DNA of 8,126 nucleotides from Actinomycetota bacterium (GTDB taxonomy: Bacteria > Actinomycetota > Actinomycetes > Nanopelagicales > Nanopelagicaceae): positions 1-8,126 of the forward strand of contig WLQV01000037.1 in the NCBI GenBank assembly GCA_009697555.1. Direction: 5' to 3'. Every line of letters begins with the position of its first letter. Within the stretch, counting starts at the first letter, position 1. The position numbers and the translations under genes were made by a program. Below are positions 1-8,126 of this stretch, piece by piece. The notes under the pieces were generated by a model. That model did not search any database, was not told the DNA's origin, and worked only from the letters and a program-made list of their open reading frames with translations.

Positions 1-1293
1 ATGGCGATCCCACTGCAGTCTGAGAACTTCTGGCAGTTGCTGCGCCATCCACGCCTCTCTCGGATTTATGCCGTGCGCTGGAGCGGCCAACTCACGGACG
101 GCATCTTCCAAAGTGCATTGGCCTCTTTCGTTCTCTTCTCGCCAGAGCGCCAAGCAAATGCACTCACCGCTGCACTTGGCTTTGCCGTCGTATTACTTCC
201 TTATTCATTTATTGGCCCATTTGTTGGAACTATTCTCGATCGTATCTCCCGACAGCGCGCATTACTTATTGCCAATGCTGTGCGCGCTTTTGATTTACTC
301 CTCATTGCCACACTTATTTTCAGTGGCAAAACTGGGGTGGAATTAACAATTGCCGTACTCATTACATTTGGCGTTGCGCGACTCATTCTCGCCGCACTCT
401 CTGCCGGTCTGCCACTTGCGATTGAAGCTCGATCTCTCGTTGGTGCAAATGCACTTGCCGTAACTGCAGGATCTGTTGCACTCGTACTCGGTGGTGGACT
501 TGGGCTGCAGCTACGACGCCTTCTCGATAACTTCCATAATGCAAATCACTCAGATGCCTATTTAGTAATTATGGCTGCAGCTGGTTACGCAATTGCTGCA
601 CTACTTACGCTACGAATTAAGCGAGCAGATCTTGGACCACTGCCGCATGAAGTTAAGGAAGCAAGTTTTTCACAAGGGCTCACTGAAATGCTTGAGGGTT
701 ACCGATTCCTTCGTAAACATAGAGATGCCGCCTTTGGAATTTTTGCGACGTCGATTCATCGCGGTGGCCTTACCGCTCTTACATTGAGTGCGTTACTACT
801 AGAGAGAAATACCTTTCACGATCCGGCAAATCCAGAGGCGGGACTTGCCGGCTTAGGTTTTGCATTTGCTATTGCAGGAGTTGGCCTAGTTATTGGCGCA
901 GTATCTGCACCTTACTTAGTCAATACTTTTGGTCGACATAAAGTCATTCGTTATGGGTTAATCACAAGTGCAATAACACTTCCTATTCTTGCTATCTATC
1001 CAACTCGTCTCACGCTATTTATTCCTGCCTTCTTTGCATCTGCTTGTGGTCAAGCCCTCAAAGTAACTTCCGATGCACTTGTGCAATCAAAAATTGATGA
1101 CTATTTCCGTGGCCGGGTATTTGCGGTGTATGACGTCAGCGTTAATGCGGCAATTGTTCTCTTTGCACTCTTCTCTGCGCTTGTTCTTCCACCAAGTGGT
1201 AAGTCACTCTTCTTGCCATTCTTTATTTCTACGATTTACTTACTTGTAGGCGTCACACTTCTGAACAAGAAGAACTTTAAGAGTCAGATCTAG
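1..1293 (+). CDS. MFS-type multi-pass membrane permease
   Basis: This 430-residue protein is a predicted inner-membrane transporter of the major facilitator superfamily; the substrate cannot be read from the sequence. About 12 hydrophobic segments are visible, for example residues 57-77, 97-108, 115-138, 150-170, 188-204, 285-304, 318-333, 338-350, 380-396 and 403-421. After the second helix there is a motif-A-like loop (G76-T-I-L-D80-R81 with R84 and R86). A hydrophilic central loop (about 206-245) divides the two six-helix halves. Residues 361-380 (VQSKID...RGRVFAVYDV) resemble the conserved segment of actinobacterial MFS proteins encoded near pcnA. The ATG is the first base of the window, so an upstream start and its promoter cannot be excluded. 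The 3' end overlaps the convergent CCA-enzyme gene by 17 bases. The MFS fold is fairly sure; a specific drug or metabolite role is not supported. Confidence 0.85.
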   Translation: MAIPLQSENFWQLLRHPRLSRIYAVRWSGQLTDGIFQSALASFVLFSPERQANALTAALGFAVVLLPYSFIGPFVGTILDRISRQRALLIANAVRAFDLLLIATLIFSGKTGVELTIAVLITFGVARLILAALSAGLPLAIEARSLVGANALAVTAGSVALVLGGGLGLQLRRLLDNFHNANHSDAYLVIMAAAGYAIAALLTLRIKRADLGPLPHEVKEASFSQGLTEMLEGYRFLRKHRDAAFGIFATSIHRGGLTALTLSALLLERNTFHDPANPEAGLAGLGFAFAIAGVGLVIGAVSAPYLVNTFGRHKVIRYGLITSAITLPILAIYPTRLTLFIPAFFASACGQALKVTSDALVQSKIDDYFRGRVFAVYDVSVNAAIVLFALFSALVLPPSGKSLFLPFFISTIYLLVGVTLLNKKNFKSQI

Positions 1294-1318
1294 CGCGCCA
1301 CCACGCCATAAGTTCTTC
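1269..1318. repeat. 9-bp inverted repeat at the convergent gene ends
   Basis: GAAGAACTT at 1269-1277 is matched by its exact reverse complement AAGTTCTTC at 1310-1318, with a 32-base spacer. The pair straddles the stop codons of the MFS gene (TAG 1291-1293) and the minus-strand CCA gene (TAA at 1279-1277). It could form a weak AT-rich hairpin in either transcript. No T-run follows, so it is not a convincing intrinsic terminator. No better terminator is visible at this junction, and chance occurrence is possible. Confidence 0.3.
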
Positions 1319-2737
1319 CGTCGCGGCCGCTTCACCAATTTGCCCACGCTCTAAACGCAACTCCATTAAGAAATCGAGGGCTTGCCCAACTTCGCGCGAT
1401 GGTTTGAGGTTGAGCAACTCCATCACCTGTTGGCCATCTAAATCTGGACGAATCTTCGCTAACTCTTCCGCCTCCATAAGTACGCCAATGCGCGCTTCTA
1501 ACGTGTCATAAACATGAGAGAGGTGCTCAGCTTTGCGTTTATTTCGCGTTGTGCAATCTGCTCTAGTGAGAACATGAAGATGTTCCAGTAACTCTCCAGA
1601 ATCGCGCACATAGCGACGGACTGCAGAATCGGTCCATTCGCCATCGCCATAACCATGAAAGCGAAGGTGCAGCGCAACTAATGTCGCTACCGCCTCAATT
1701 GTCTCGCCATCAAAGCGGAGCGCTTTCAATCGAGCGGTAGCCATTCGGGCTCCCACAATTTCGTGGTGATGGAAGGAGACGCCGCCGCCTTCAATTAATG
1801 CACGTGTCTTTGGCTTGCCAATGTCATGCAGCAATGCAGCTAAACGATTAATTAAATTCGGGCCACCTAATCGTGCTTCTAACCCAATTGCCTGTTCTAA
1901 AACAGTGAGGGTGTGCTCATAAACATCTTTGTGATGGTGATGCTCGTCTATCTCAAGTTGCAGCTTCGGTAGCTCTGGCAGGACAAGTGCGGCAATTCCA
2001 GTCTCCACCAAGATCGTAAGACCGACTCGGGGACTATTCGACATGAGCATTTTAATTATTTCATCGCGCACACGTTCGGCAGAGACAATTGAAATTCGAT
2101 CTGCCATTGCTTTCATCGCCGTTAAGACATCGGATGAAATCGCAAATTGCAATTGGCTGGCAAAGCGTGCCGCGCGCATCATGCGCAGTGGATCATCAGA
2201 GAAAGAATTCTCTGCAGTGTTCGGTGTTCGTAAAATCTTTGCCGCTAAATCTGCAAGACCATTAAATGGATCGATAAATTCTGGGGCAGCACTTGTAAGT
2301 TCGAGTGCCATTGCATTGACTGTGAAATCGCGGCGAAGCAAATCACCAGTAATGGTGTCGCCATATTGAACTTCAGGCTTGCGAGTATCAGATGAGTACA
2401 CATCACTTCGATATGTTGTTACTTCCACTGTTGTCTCATCTTTTTTGCCAGCGACAGTTCCAAATGCAATTCCGGTATCCCACACATGATCTGCCCATGA
2501 ATTGAGAATCTTCTTTGTAACTTCAGGGCGCGCAGATGTTGTGAAATCGAGATCATTGCTGAGTCGACCTAAAATTGCATCGCGCACTGAACCGCCAACG
2601 AGTGCAAGTGTCTGACCCTCTGCTTTAAATGCCGCAGCTAATGAACTAGCAAGTGGTGCGCGTTCAATCAGCGAACGGATCGCTAATTCCCCTGCCGCAG
2701 ACAGGGGCGCACTCTGAGATTTTTCTTGGCTAGCCAC
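1277..2737 (-). CDS. cca: CCA tRNA nucleotidyltransferase with HD domain (PcnA type)
   Basis: This 486-residue class II nucleotidyltransferase adds or repairs the 3' CCA of tRNAs using CTP and ATP, in the cytoplasm. The N-terminal catalytic head shows G48-G49-S-V-R52-D53, the metal-binding pair D62-L-D64, and the R135-R-D-F-T-V-N-A-M motif (about 135-143). The nucleotide-recognition helix D182-P-L-R-M-M-R-A-A-R-F follows. A C-terminal HD phosphohydrolase domain shows H275, H304-D305 and H323-H-H-E326, as in actinobacterial PcnA (about 480 residues in mycobacteria). I chose the GTG at 2737-2735 as the start. The reading frame stays open to 2980, but the added 81 residues are Arg/Cys-rich, unlike the family, and would run antisense through the Nudix gene. 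No Shine-Dalgarno sequence precedes the GTG, so the mRNA may be leaderless. It is divergent from the Nudix gene, and its 3' end overlaps the MFS gene. Whether it adds the whole CCA is assumed from the family. Confidence 0.95.
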   Translation of the reverse strand: MASQEKSQSAPLSAAGELAIRSLIERAPLASSLAAAFKAEGQTLALVGGSVRDAILGRLSNDLDFTTSARPEVTKKILNSWADHVWDTGIAFGTVAGKKDETTVEVTTYRSDVYSSDTRKPEVQYGDTITGDLLRRDFTVNAMALELTSAAPEFIDPFNGLADLAAKILRTPNTAENSFSDDPLRMMRAARFASQLQFAISSDVLTAMKAMADRISIVSAERVRDEIIKMLMSNSPRVGLTILVETGIAALVLPELPKLQLEIDEHHHHKDVYEHTLTVLEQAIGLEARLGGPNLINRLAALLHDIGKPKTRALIEGGGVSFHHHEIVGARMATARLKALRFDGETIEAVATLVALHLRFHGYGDGEWTDSAVRRYVRDSGELLEHLHVLTRADCTTRNKRKAEHLSHVYDTLEARIGVLMEAEELAKIRPDLDGQQVMELLNLKPSREVGQALDFLMELRLERGQIGEAAATEELMAWWRARSDS

Positions 2738-2745
2738 AATAGATA

Positions 2746-2751
2746 AGGCTA
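2746..2751 (-). promoter_or_regulatory. possible -10 element for the CCA gene (leaderless)
   Basis: Read on the minus strand, TAGCCT (fits the actinobacterial TANNNT -10 pattern) ends 8 bases before the GTG start at 2737. That spacing would place the transcript start at or next to the start codon, consistent with the lack of a ribosome binding site. No recognisable -35 hexamer is present at 16-18 bases. The pattern is degenerate, so this is tentative. Confidence 0.25.
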
Positions 2752-2757
2752 GAGCAG

Positions 2758-2763
2758 TACCCT
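2758..2763 (+). promoter_or_regulatory. possible -10 element for the Nudix operon (leaderless)
   Basis: TACCCT fits TANNNT and ends 6 bases before the ATG at 2770, the usual geometry of leaderless actinobacterial genes. The sequence between it and the ATG has no purine-rich ribosome binding site. No good -35 is visible. It would start the transcript that carries the Nudix, DUF6049-like and murJ genes. It lies only 6 bases from the candidate -10 of the divergent CCA gene, so the two promoters would overlap. Confidence 0.3.
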
Positions 2764-2769
2764 TACTCC

Positions 2770-3350
2770 ATGACCCCGGCACCTGGTGCGGGCAGCGAAG
2801 GTACGAAACGGAAGAAGCGGCGCAGGCGCCCCTCCAATCGCTCCCCACAAGATTTAGCTTCATCTGGCTCGAACGAGCAGAAAAAAAGTAGTGCGCCGCG
2901 AAGCAAGAGCGCACGTCCCTTTGCAAAACGCGTCGATGAAGTAAGTGCCGGTGGTTTAGTCGTTGATTTCTCTGGCACAAAGGGCTTACTCATTGGGCGC
3001 ATCGATCAGAAGGATGCATCGCGTGAGCGACTCTTATGGTCGCTGCCGAAAGGACATATCGAAGCTGGCGAAACGCCAGAGCAAGCCGCGATCCGCGAAG
3101 TCGCAGAGGAAACTGGAATCACAAGTGAAATCTCTCGCTCCCTTGGAATTATTGATTTCTGGTTTATGGCCGGTGGAAAGCGAATTCATAAAACAGTGCA
3201 TCACTATCTCTTTAAAGAGGTGGGCGGAAAACTTGCGCCACAGGTGAGTGAAGTTGATGAAGTTGGCTGGTTTCCACTGGATGAAATCATTGAAAAACTC
3301 GCCTACCCAGATGAGAAGAAATTGATTGCACGAAGTGGCGAATTGAAACC

Positions 3351-3354
<4 letters not shown>
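2770..3354 (+). CDS. mutT4: Nudix hydrolase, MutT4-like
   Basis: This 194-residue cytoplasmic hydrolase cleaves a nucleoside-diphosphate-linked substrate. The complete Nudix box is present: G95-x5-E101-x7-R109-E110-x2-E113-E114-x-G116-I117, which binds the catalytic Mg2+. Flanking segments (S59-A-G-G-L-V-V, L88-L-W-S-L-P-K-G-H, H140-K-T-V-H-H-Y-L) and the position next to pcnA match mycobacterial MutT4 (Rv3908) as I remember it. The first ~55 residues are a low-complexity basic tail with a K/R cluster at 13-20, also a feature of the mycobacterial protein. The mycobacterial Pro-rich C-terminal tail is missing, so this copy is shorter (about 194 versus 248). The substrate (oxidised dNTP, diadenosine polyphosphate or other) is not evident. 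The start ATG lies 32 bases from the divergent CCA start. The stop overlaps the next ATG (ATGA, 3351-3354), which implies translational coupling. Confidence 0.9.
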
Positions 3355-6112
<2,758 letters not shown>

Positions 6113-6121
6113 ACTTGCGTT

Positions 6122-7069
6122 ATGTCAGATGTCATGAGCAGCAATGAGAAAGTCCATAACCTGGTAATTGTTGGCTCAGGTCCTGCCGGTTACACCGCTG
6201 CAATTTACGCAGCTCGCGCCCAACTAGAACCAATCATTTATGAAGGTTCAGTTACCGCCGGTGGCGCATTAATGAATACAACTGAAGTTGAGAATTTTCC
6301 TGGTTTTACTGATGGCGTTATGGGTCCTGACCTGATGGACTCCATGCGCAAACAAGCTGCGCGATTTGGTGCGCAGTTAATTACCGATGACATCGTTGAA
6401 ATGGATTTGAAGTCGCCCATTAAAGTTCTTAAAGATGGTTCTGACAATGTCATCCGTGCGAAGGCTGTAATTCTTGCAACTGGCTCTGCTTATAAAGAGA
6501 TCGGTTTAGAGAATGAGAAGCGCCTCTCTGGCCGCGGTGTTTCATGGTGTGCAACTTGTGATGGTTTCTTCTTTCGCGATCAAACAATCGCTGTTGTCGG
6601 TGGCGGAGATTCTGCAATGGAAGAGGCAAGTTTTCTCACCAAGTTTGCAAGCAAAGTTGTCTTAATTCACCGTCGCAGCGAATTTCGTGCTTCAAAGATT
6701 ATGGTGGAGCGCGTTTTAGCTAATCCAAAGATTGAAGTGCTCTGGAATACTGAAGTTACAGATGTTCTGGGTGAAGCAAAAGTTGAAGCGCTGCAATTGC
6801 GTGACACTGTTACTGGCAGCGAAAGCAAGCGCGACTTCACCGGCCTCTTTGTTGCAATCGGCCACATTCCTCGGAGCGAACTCATTGTTGGTCAGATCGA
6901 TCTCGATAACGAGGGCTATGTGAAGGCAGAGGGGCGATCGACTCGAACAAATCTCTCAGGTGTCTTCGCCTGTGGCGATCTGGTTGATCACACCTATCGC
7001 CAAGCAATTACTGCGGCAGGCTCTGGCTGCCAAGCCGCTCTAGATGCCGAGAAATTCCTCTCGCACTAG
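6122..7069 (+). CDS. trxB: thioredoxin reductase (NADPH, FAD)
   Basis: This 315-residue cytoplasmic flavoenzyme passes electrons from NADPH through FAD and a redox-active disulfide to thioredoxin. The FAD-binding motif is G18-S-G-P-A-G23, the active-site pair is C143-A-T-C146, and the NADPH-binding motif is G160-G-G-D-S-A165 with H183-R-R for the 2'-phosphate. The C-terminal FAD segment is G280-V-F-A-C-G-D-L. Length and domain order are typical for bacterial low-molecular-weight TrxB. Two starts are possible: ATG 6122 (used here) and ATG 6134, which gives 311 residues starting MSSNEK. Neither has a Shine-Dalgarno sequence. The SigR-type promoter favours 6134, while a TANNNT element favours 6122, so both may be used from different promoters. 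The gene follows murJ after 9 bases and precedes trxA, as in the actinobacterial trxB-trxA order. Confidence 0.97.
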   Translation: MSDVMSSNEKVHNLVIVGSGPAGYTAAIYAARAQLEPIIYEGSVTAGGALMNTTEVENFPGFTDGVMGPDLMDSMRKQAARFGAQLITDDIVEMDLKSPIKVLKDGSDNVIRAKAVILATGSAYKEIGLENEKRLSGRGVSWCATCDGFFFRDQTIAVVGGGDSAMEEASFLTKFASKVVLIHRRSEFRASKIMVERVLANPKIEVLWNTEVTDVLGEAKVEALQLRDTVTGSESKRDFTGLFVAIGHIPRSELIVGQIDLDNEGYVKAEGRSTRTNLSGVFACGDLVDHTYRQAITAAGSGCQAALDAEKFLSH

Positions 7070-7119
7070 AGTTACTACTACGGTTTCTAAAAATTTCACA
7101 GACGAAAAACGAATAGAGC

Positions 7120-7126
7120 GGAAGAG
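7120..7126 (+). promoter_or_regulatory. ribosome binding site of trxA
   Basis: GGAAGAG lies 5 bases before the ATG at 7132. It is the clearest Shine-Dalgarno-like sequence in the window; most other starts here are overlapping or leaderless. It supports the trxA start and separate translation initiation after the 62-base trxB-trxA gap (7070-7131). I see no strong promoter, hairpin or terminator in that gap. Confidence 0.5.
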
Positions 7127-7131
7127 CAAAG

Positions 7132-7455
7132 ATGAGCGCAGCACCATCAGTCACAGCAGCAAACTTCGATGAAGTTGTATTGAAGAGTTCTATTCCAGTC
7201 TTGGTCGATTTCTGGGCTGAATGGTGTGGGCCTTGTCGCGCAGTTGCGCCTATCTTGGATGAAATTTCGAAAGAGCATGGCGATAAATTAAAGATCGTGA
7301 AACTCAACACCGATGAAGAGTCAGCTCTAGCAATCAAATATGGTGTTACTTCAATCCCCATGCTCAACGTCTATGTAAATGGCGAAGTGGTAAAGACAAT
7401 TATTGGGGCAAAGCCAAAACCTGCTCTCCTTAAAGATCTCGCCGAATTTATCTAA
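7132..7455 (+). CDS. trxA: thioredoxin
   Basis: This 107-residue cytoplasmic dithiol-disulfide oxidoreductase is reduced by TrxB and in turn reduces ribonucleotide reductase, peroxiredoxins and other proteins. The active site is W31-C32-G-P-C35, preceded by the usual D26-F-W-A-E. The cis-proline is P76 in T73-S-I-P, and the glycine of the last strand is in the IIGAKPK segment near 90-96. The length is exactly that of classical thioredoxins, with no signal peptide. A Shine-Dalgarno-like GGAAGAG precedes the ATG. It is probably co-transcribed with trxB, 62 bases upstream, and with the cwlM-like gene, 9 bases downstream. Confidence 0.97.
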   Translation: MSAAPSVTAANFDEVVLKSSIPVLVDFWAEWCGPCRAVAPILDEISKEHGDKLKIVKLNTDEESALAIKYGVTSIPMLNVYVNGEVVKTIIGAKPKPALLKDLAEFI

Positions 7456-7464
7456 AGCACCACG

Positions 7465-8126
7465 GTGTCTGACCGCCCGCTCACTGCAGAGCAGATTGCA
7501 CATGCAAGTGCCATTTTGCGCAAACTTGGGTTCTCTCATTCACCGAGCGCAGATCTTGCCGAAGCAACGAGAGCCTTTCAGCAATCGCGTGGCTTAAGTG
7601 TTACGGGCGAAATTAACGAAATTACATTCCGTGCCCTAGATGAGGCGCAATGGAAATTGGGAGATCGCTCGCTCTCACTCAAGAGCCCCGCACTGATGCA
7701 TGGTGATGACATTGCAACGCTGCAAAGTCGTCTCACTGAAATGGGTTTTGATTGCGGCCGAGTCGATGGCATCTACAACGATGCCACGGAAAAAGCTGTT
7801 CGAGAATTTCAGAAATCAGCAGGAGTCAGTGTTGATGGAATCTGTGGCCCGGCAACGCTCACTGCACTCATTCGCTTAACTCGAACTGTTGCTGGTGGCA
7901 CTCCAAATATTTTGCGTGAGAGCGCCATTCACAAAAGTCGTGGCCCAGCACTTGCAAATAAGGTAATTGTTTTAGATCCCAATGCTGGCGGCGCGAATTT
8001 TGGTATTGAGGGTAACGGCGTTAAAGAGAGTGAAATTGCATTTGATATTGCAGCACGGCTAGAAGGTCGCTTACTTGCATTAGGTGCCAGCGTTTTTCTT
8101 ACTCGTGGTGAAAATAACTGTCCGAC
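7465..8126 (+). CDS. cwlM: CwlM-like amidase_3 family protein, probably catalytically inactive (3' partial)
   Basis: The first 220 residues are visible; the gene runs off the window. Two peptidoglycan-binding (PG_binding_1) repeats come first, about residues 9-60 (R36-A-F-Q-Q...G43) and 79-137 (L86-Q-S-R-L...D101-G-I, F115-Q-K, D124-G-I-C-G-P). The amidase_3 domain starts near 166 (V167-I-V-L-D-P-N-A-G-G). Active N-acetylmuramoyl-L-alanine amidases have D-P-G-H-G-G here; this protein has N173-A174, so the first zinc-binding His is missing. The following Glu (E188 in VKESEI) is kept. No signal peptide is present, implying a cytoplasmic location. Both traits fit mycobacterial CwlM, a non-hydrolytic activator of MurA controlled by PknB. 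The start is GTG at 7465, 9 bases after the trxA stop, with at most a weak ribosome binding site; no ATG lies near it. Remaining zinc ligands lie beyond the window. Confidence 0.85.
   Translation, partial: MSDRPLTAEQIAHASAILRKLGFSHSPSADLAEATRAFQQSRGLSVTGEINEITFRALDEAQWKLGDRSLSLKSPALMHGDDIATLQSRLTEMGFDCGRVDGIYNDATEKAVREFQKSAGVSVDGICGPATLTALIRLTRTVAGGTPNILRESAIHKSRGPALANKVIVLDPNAGGANFGIEGNGVKESEIAFDIAARLEGRLLALGASVFLTRGENNCP

Noticed and set aside
1923..1952. His-rich stretch in the CCA enzyme (E265-H-H-H-H-K) as a special metal site
   Set aside because: The H-x-H-K-D-V-Y-x-H-T context is a normal part of the HD domain in actinobacterial PcnA proteins.
2738..2980. Upstream extension of the CCA-enzyme reading frame to an ATG at 2980 (81 extra residues)
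   Set aside because: The added residues are Arg/Cys-rich and unlike any CCA enzyme, and they run antisense to well-conserved Nudix coding sequence. The GTG at 2737 gives the expected family length.
2763..3002. Minus-strand open frame opposite the Nudix gene
   Set aside because: It lies antisense to the basic tail and start of the Nudix domain, has low-complexity composition and no recognisable domain. It is a shadow of the real gene.
7070..7131. Possible promoter or terminator in the trxB-trxA gap (TACGGT at 7079-7084, TCTAAAAATTTC near 7086)
   Set aside because: No hairpin with a T-run and no -35/-10 pair at sensible spacing. Only the Shine-Dalgarno-like GGAAGAG can be supported.
7008..7367. 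119-codon minus-strand frame across the trxB-trxA junction
   Set aside because: It is antisense to conserved trxB and trxA coding sequence, with no domain or ribosome binding site. Its openness is explained by the codon use of the genes opposite.

Overview
The window is a compact, chromosomal, actinobacterial stretch with no mobile element, CRISPR array, RNA gene or phage signature. The gene order is: MFS permease; CCA tRNA nucleotidyltransferase (minus strand) divergent from a MutT4-type Nudix hydrolase; DUF6049-like membrane-anchored protein; murJ; trxB; trxA; cwlM-like amidase homologue. This reproduces the origin-proximal block of Actinobacteria (in Mycobacterium tuberculosis the run pcnA, mutT4, Rv3909, mviN/murJ, sigM, trxB2, trxC, cwlM, followed by parB/parA). 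The base composition looks mid-to-high 40s % GC by eye, low for the phylum. Only about 112 of 8126 bases lie outside genes. That combination suggests a genome-streamlined freshwater actinobacterium of the acI / Nanopelagicales type. The taxonomic guess is an inference from composition and layout, not from a marker gene.

Layout. Bases 1-1293 encode the MFS permease on the plus strand. It collides tail-to-tail (17-base overlap) with the CCA-adding enzyme gene, 2737 down to 1277. Only 32 bases separate that gene's GTG start from the ATG of the Nudix gene at 2770, so both promoters must fit in or overlap this gap. From 2770 to the end everything is on the plus strand. Nudix, DUF6049-like and murJ are joined by ATGA stop/start overlaps (3351-3354 and 4460-4463). 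After 9 bases comes trxB, then a 62-base gap, trxA, a 9-base gap, and the cwlM-like gene, which runs off the end of the window.

How the genes fit together. murJ flips lipid II across the membrane and the cwlM-like protein is probably a cytoplasmic regulator of peptidoglycan precursor synthesis. The DUF6049-like protein is an exported, membrane-anchored protein always seen next to murJ. trxB and trxA form a thioredoxin reductase/thioredoxin pair. The CCA enzyme matures tRNA 3' ends and the Nudix protein probably hydrolyses damaged or signalling nucleotides.

Most notable observations: (a) the cwlM-like protein has alanine where amidase_3 enzymes have their first zinc-binding histidine, and it has no signal peptide, so it looks like a pseudo-enzyme; (b) an exact GGAAT-N18-GTT match, the SigR/SigH-type disulfide-stress promoter, lies directly in front of trxB and argues for a start 12 bases downstream; (c) compared with mycobacteria, MurJ lacks its C-terminal pseudokinase and extracellular domains, sigM is absent, and the DUF6049-like protein is roughly half length. 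I did not find a wholly undescribed system; this is a reduced version of a known conserved neighbourhood.
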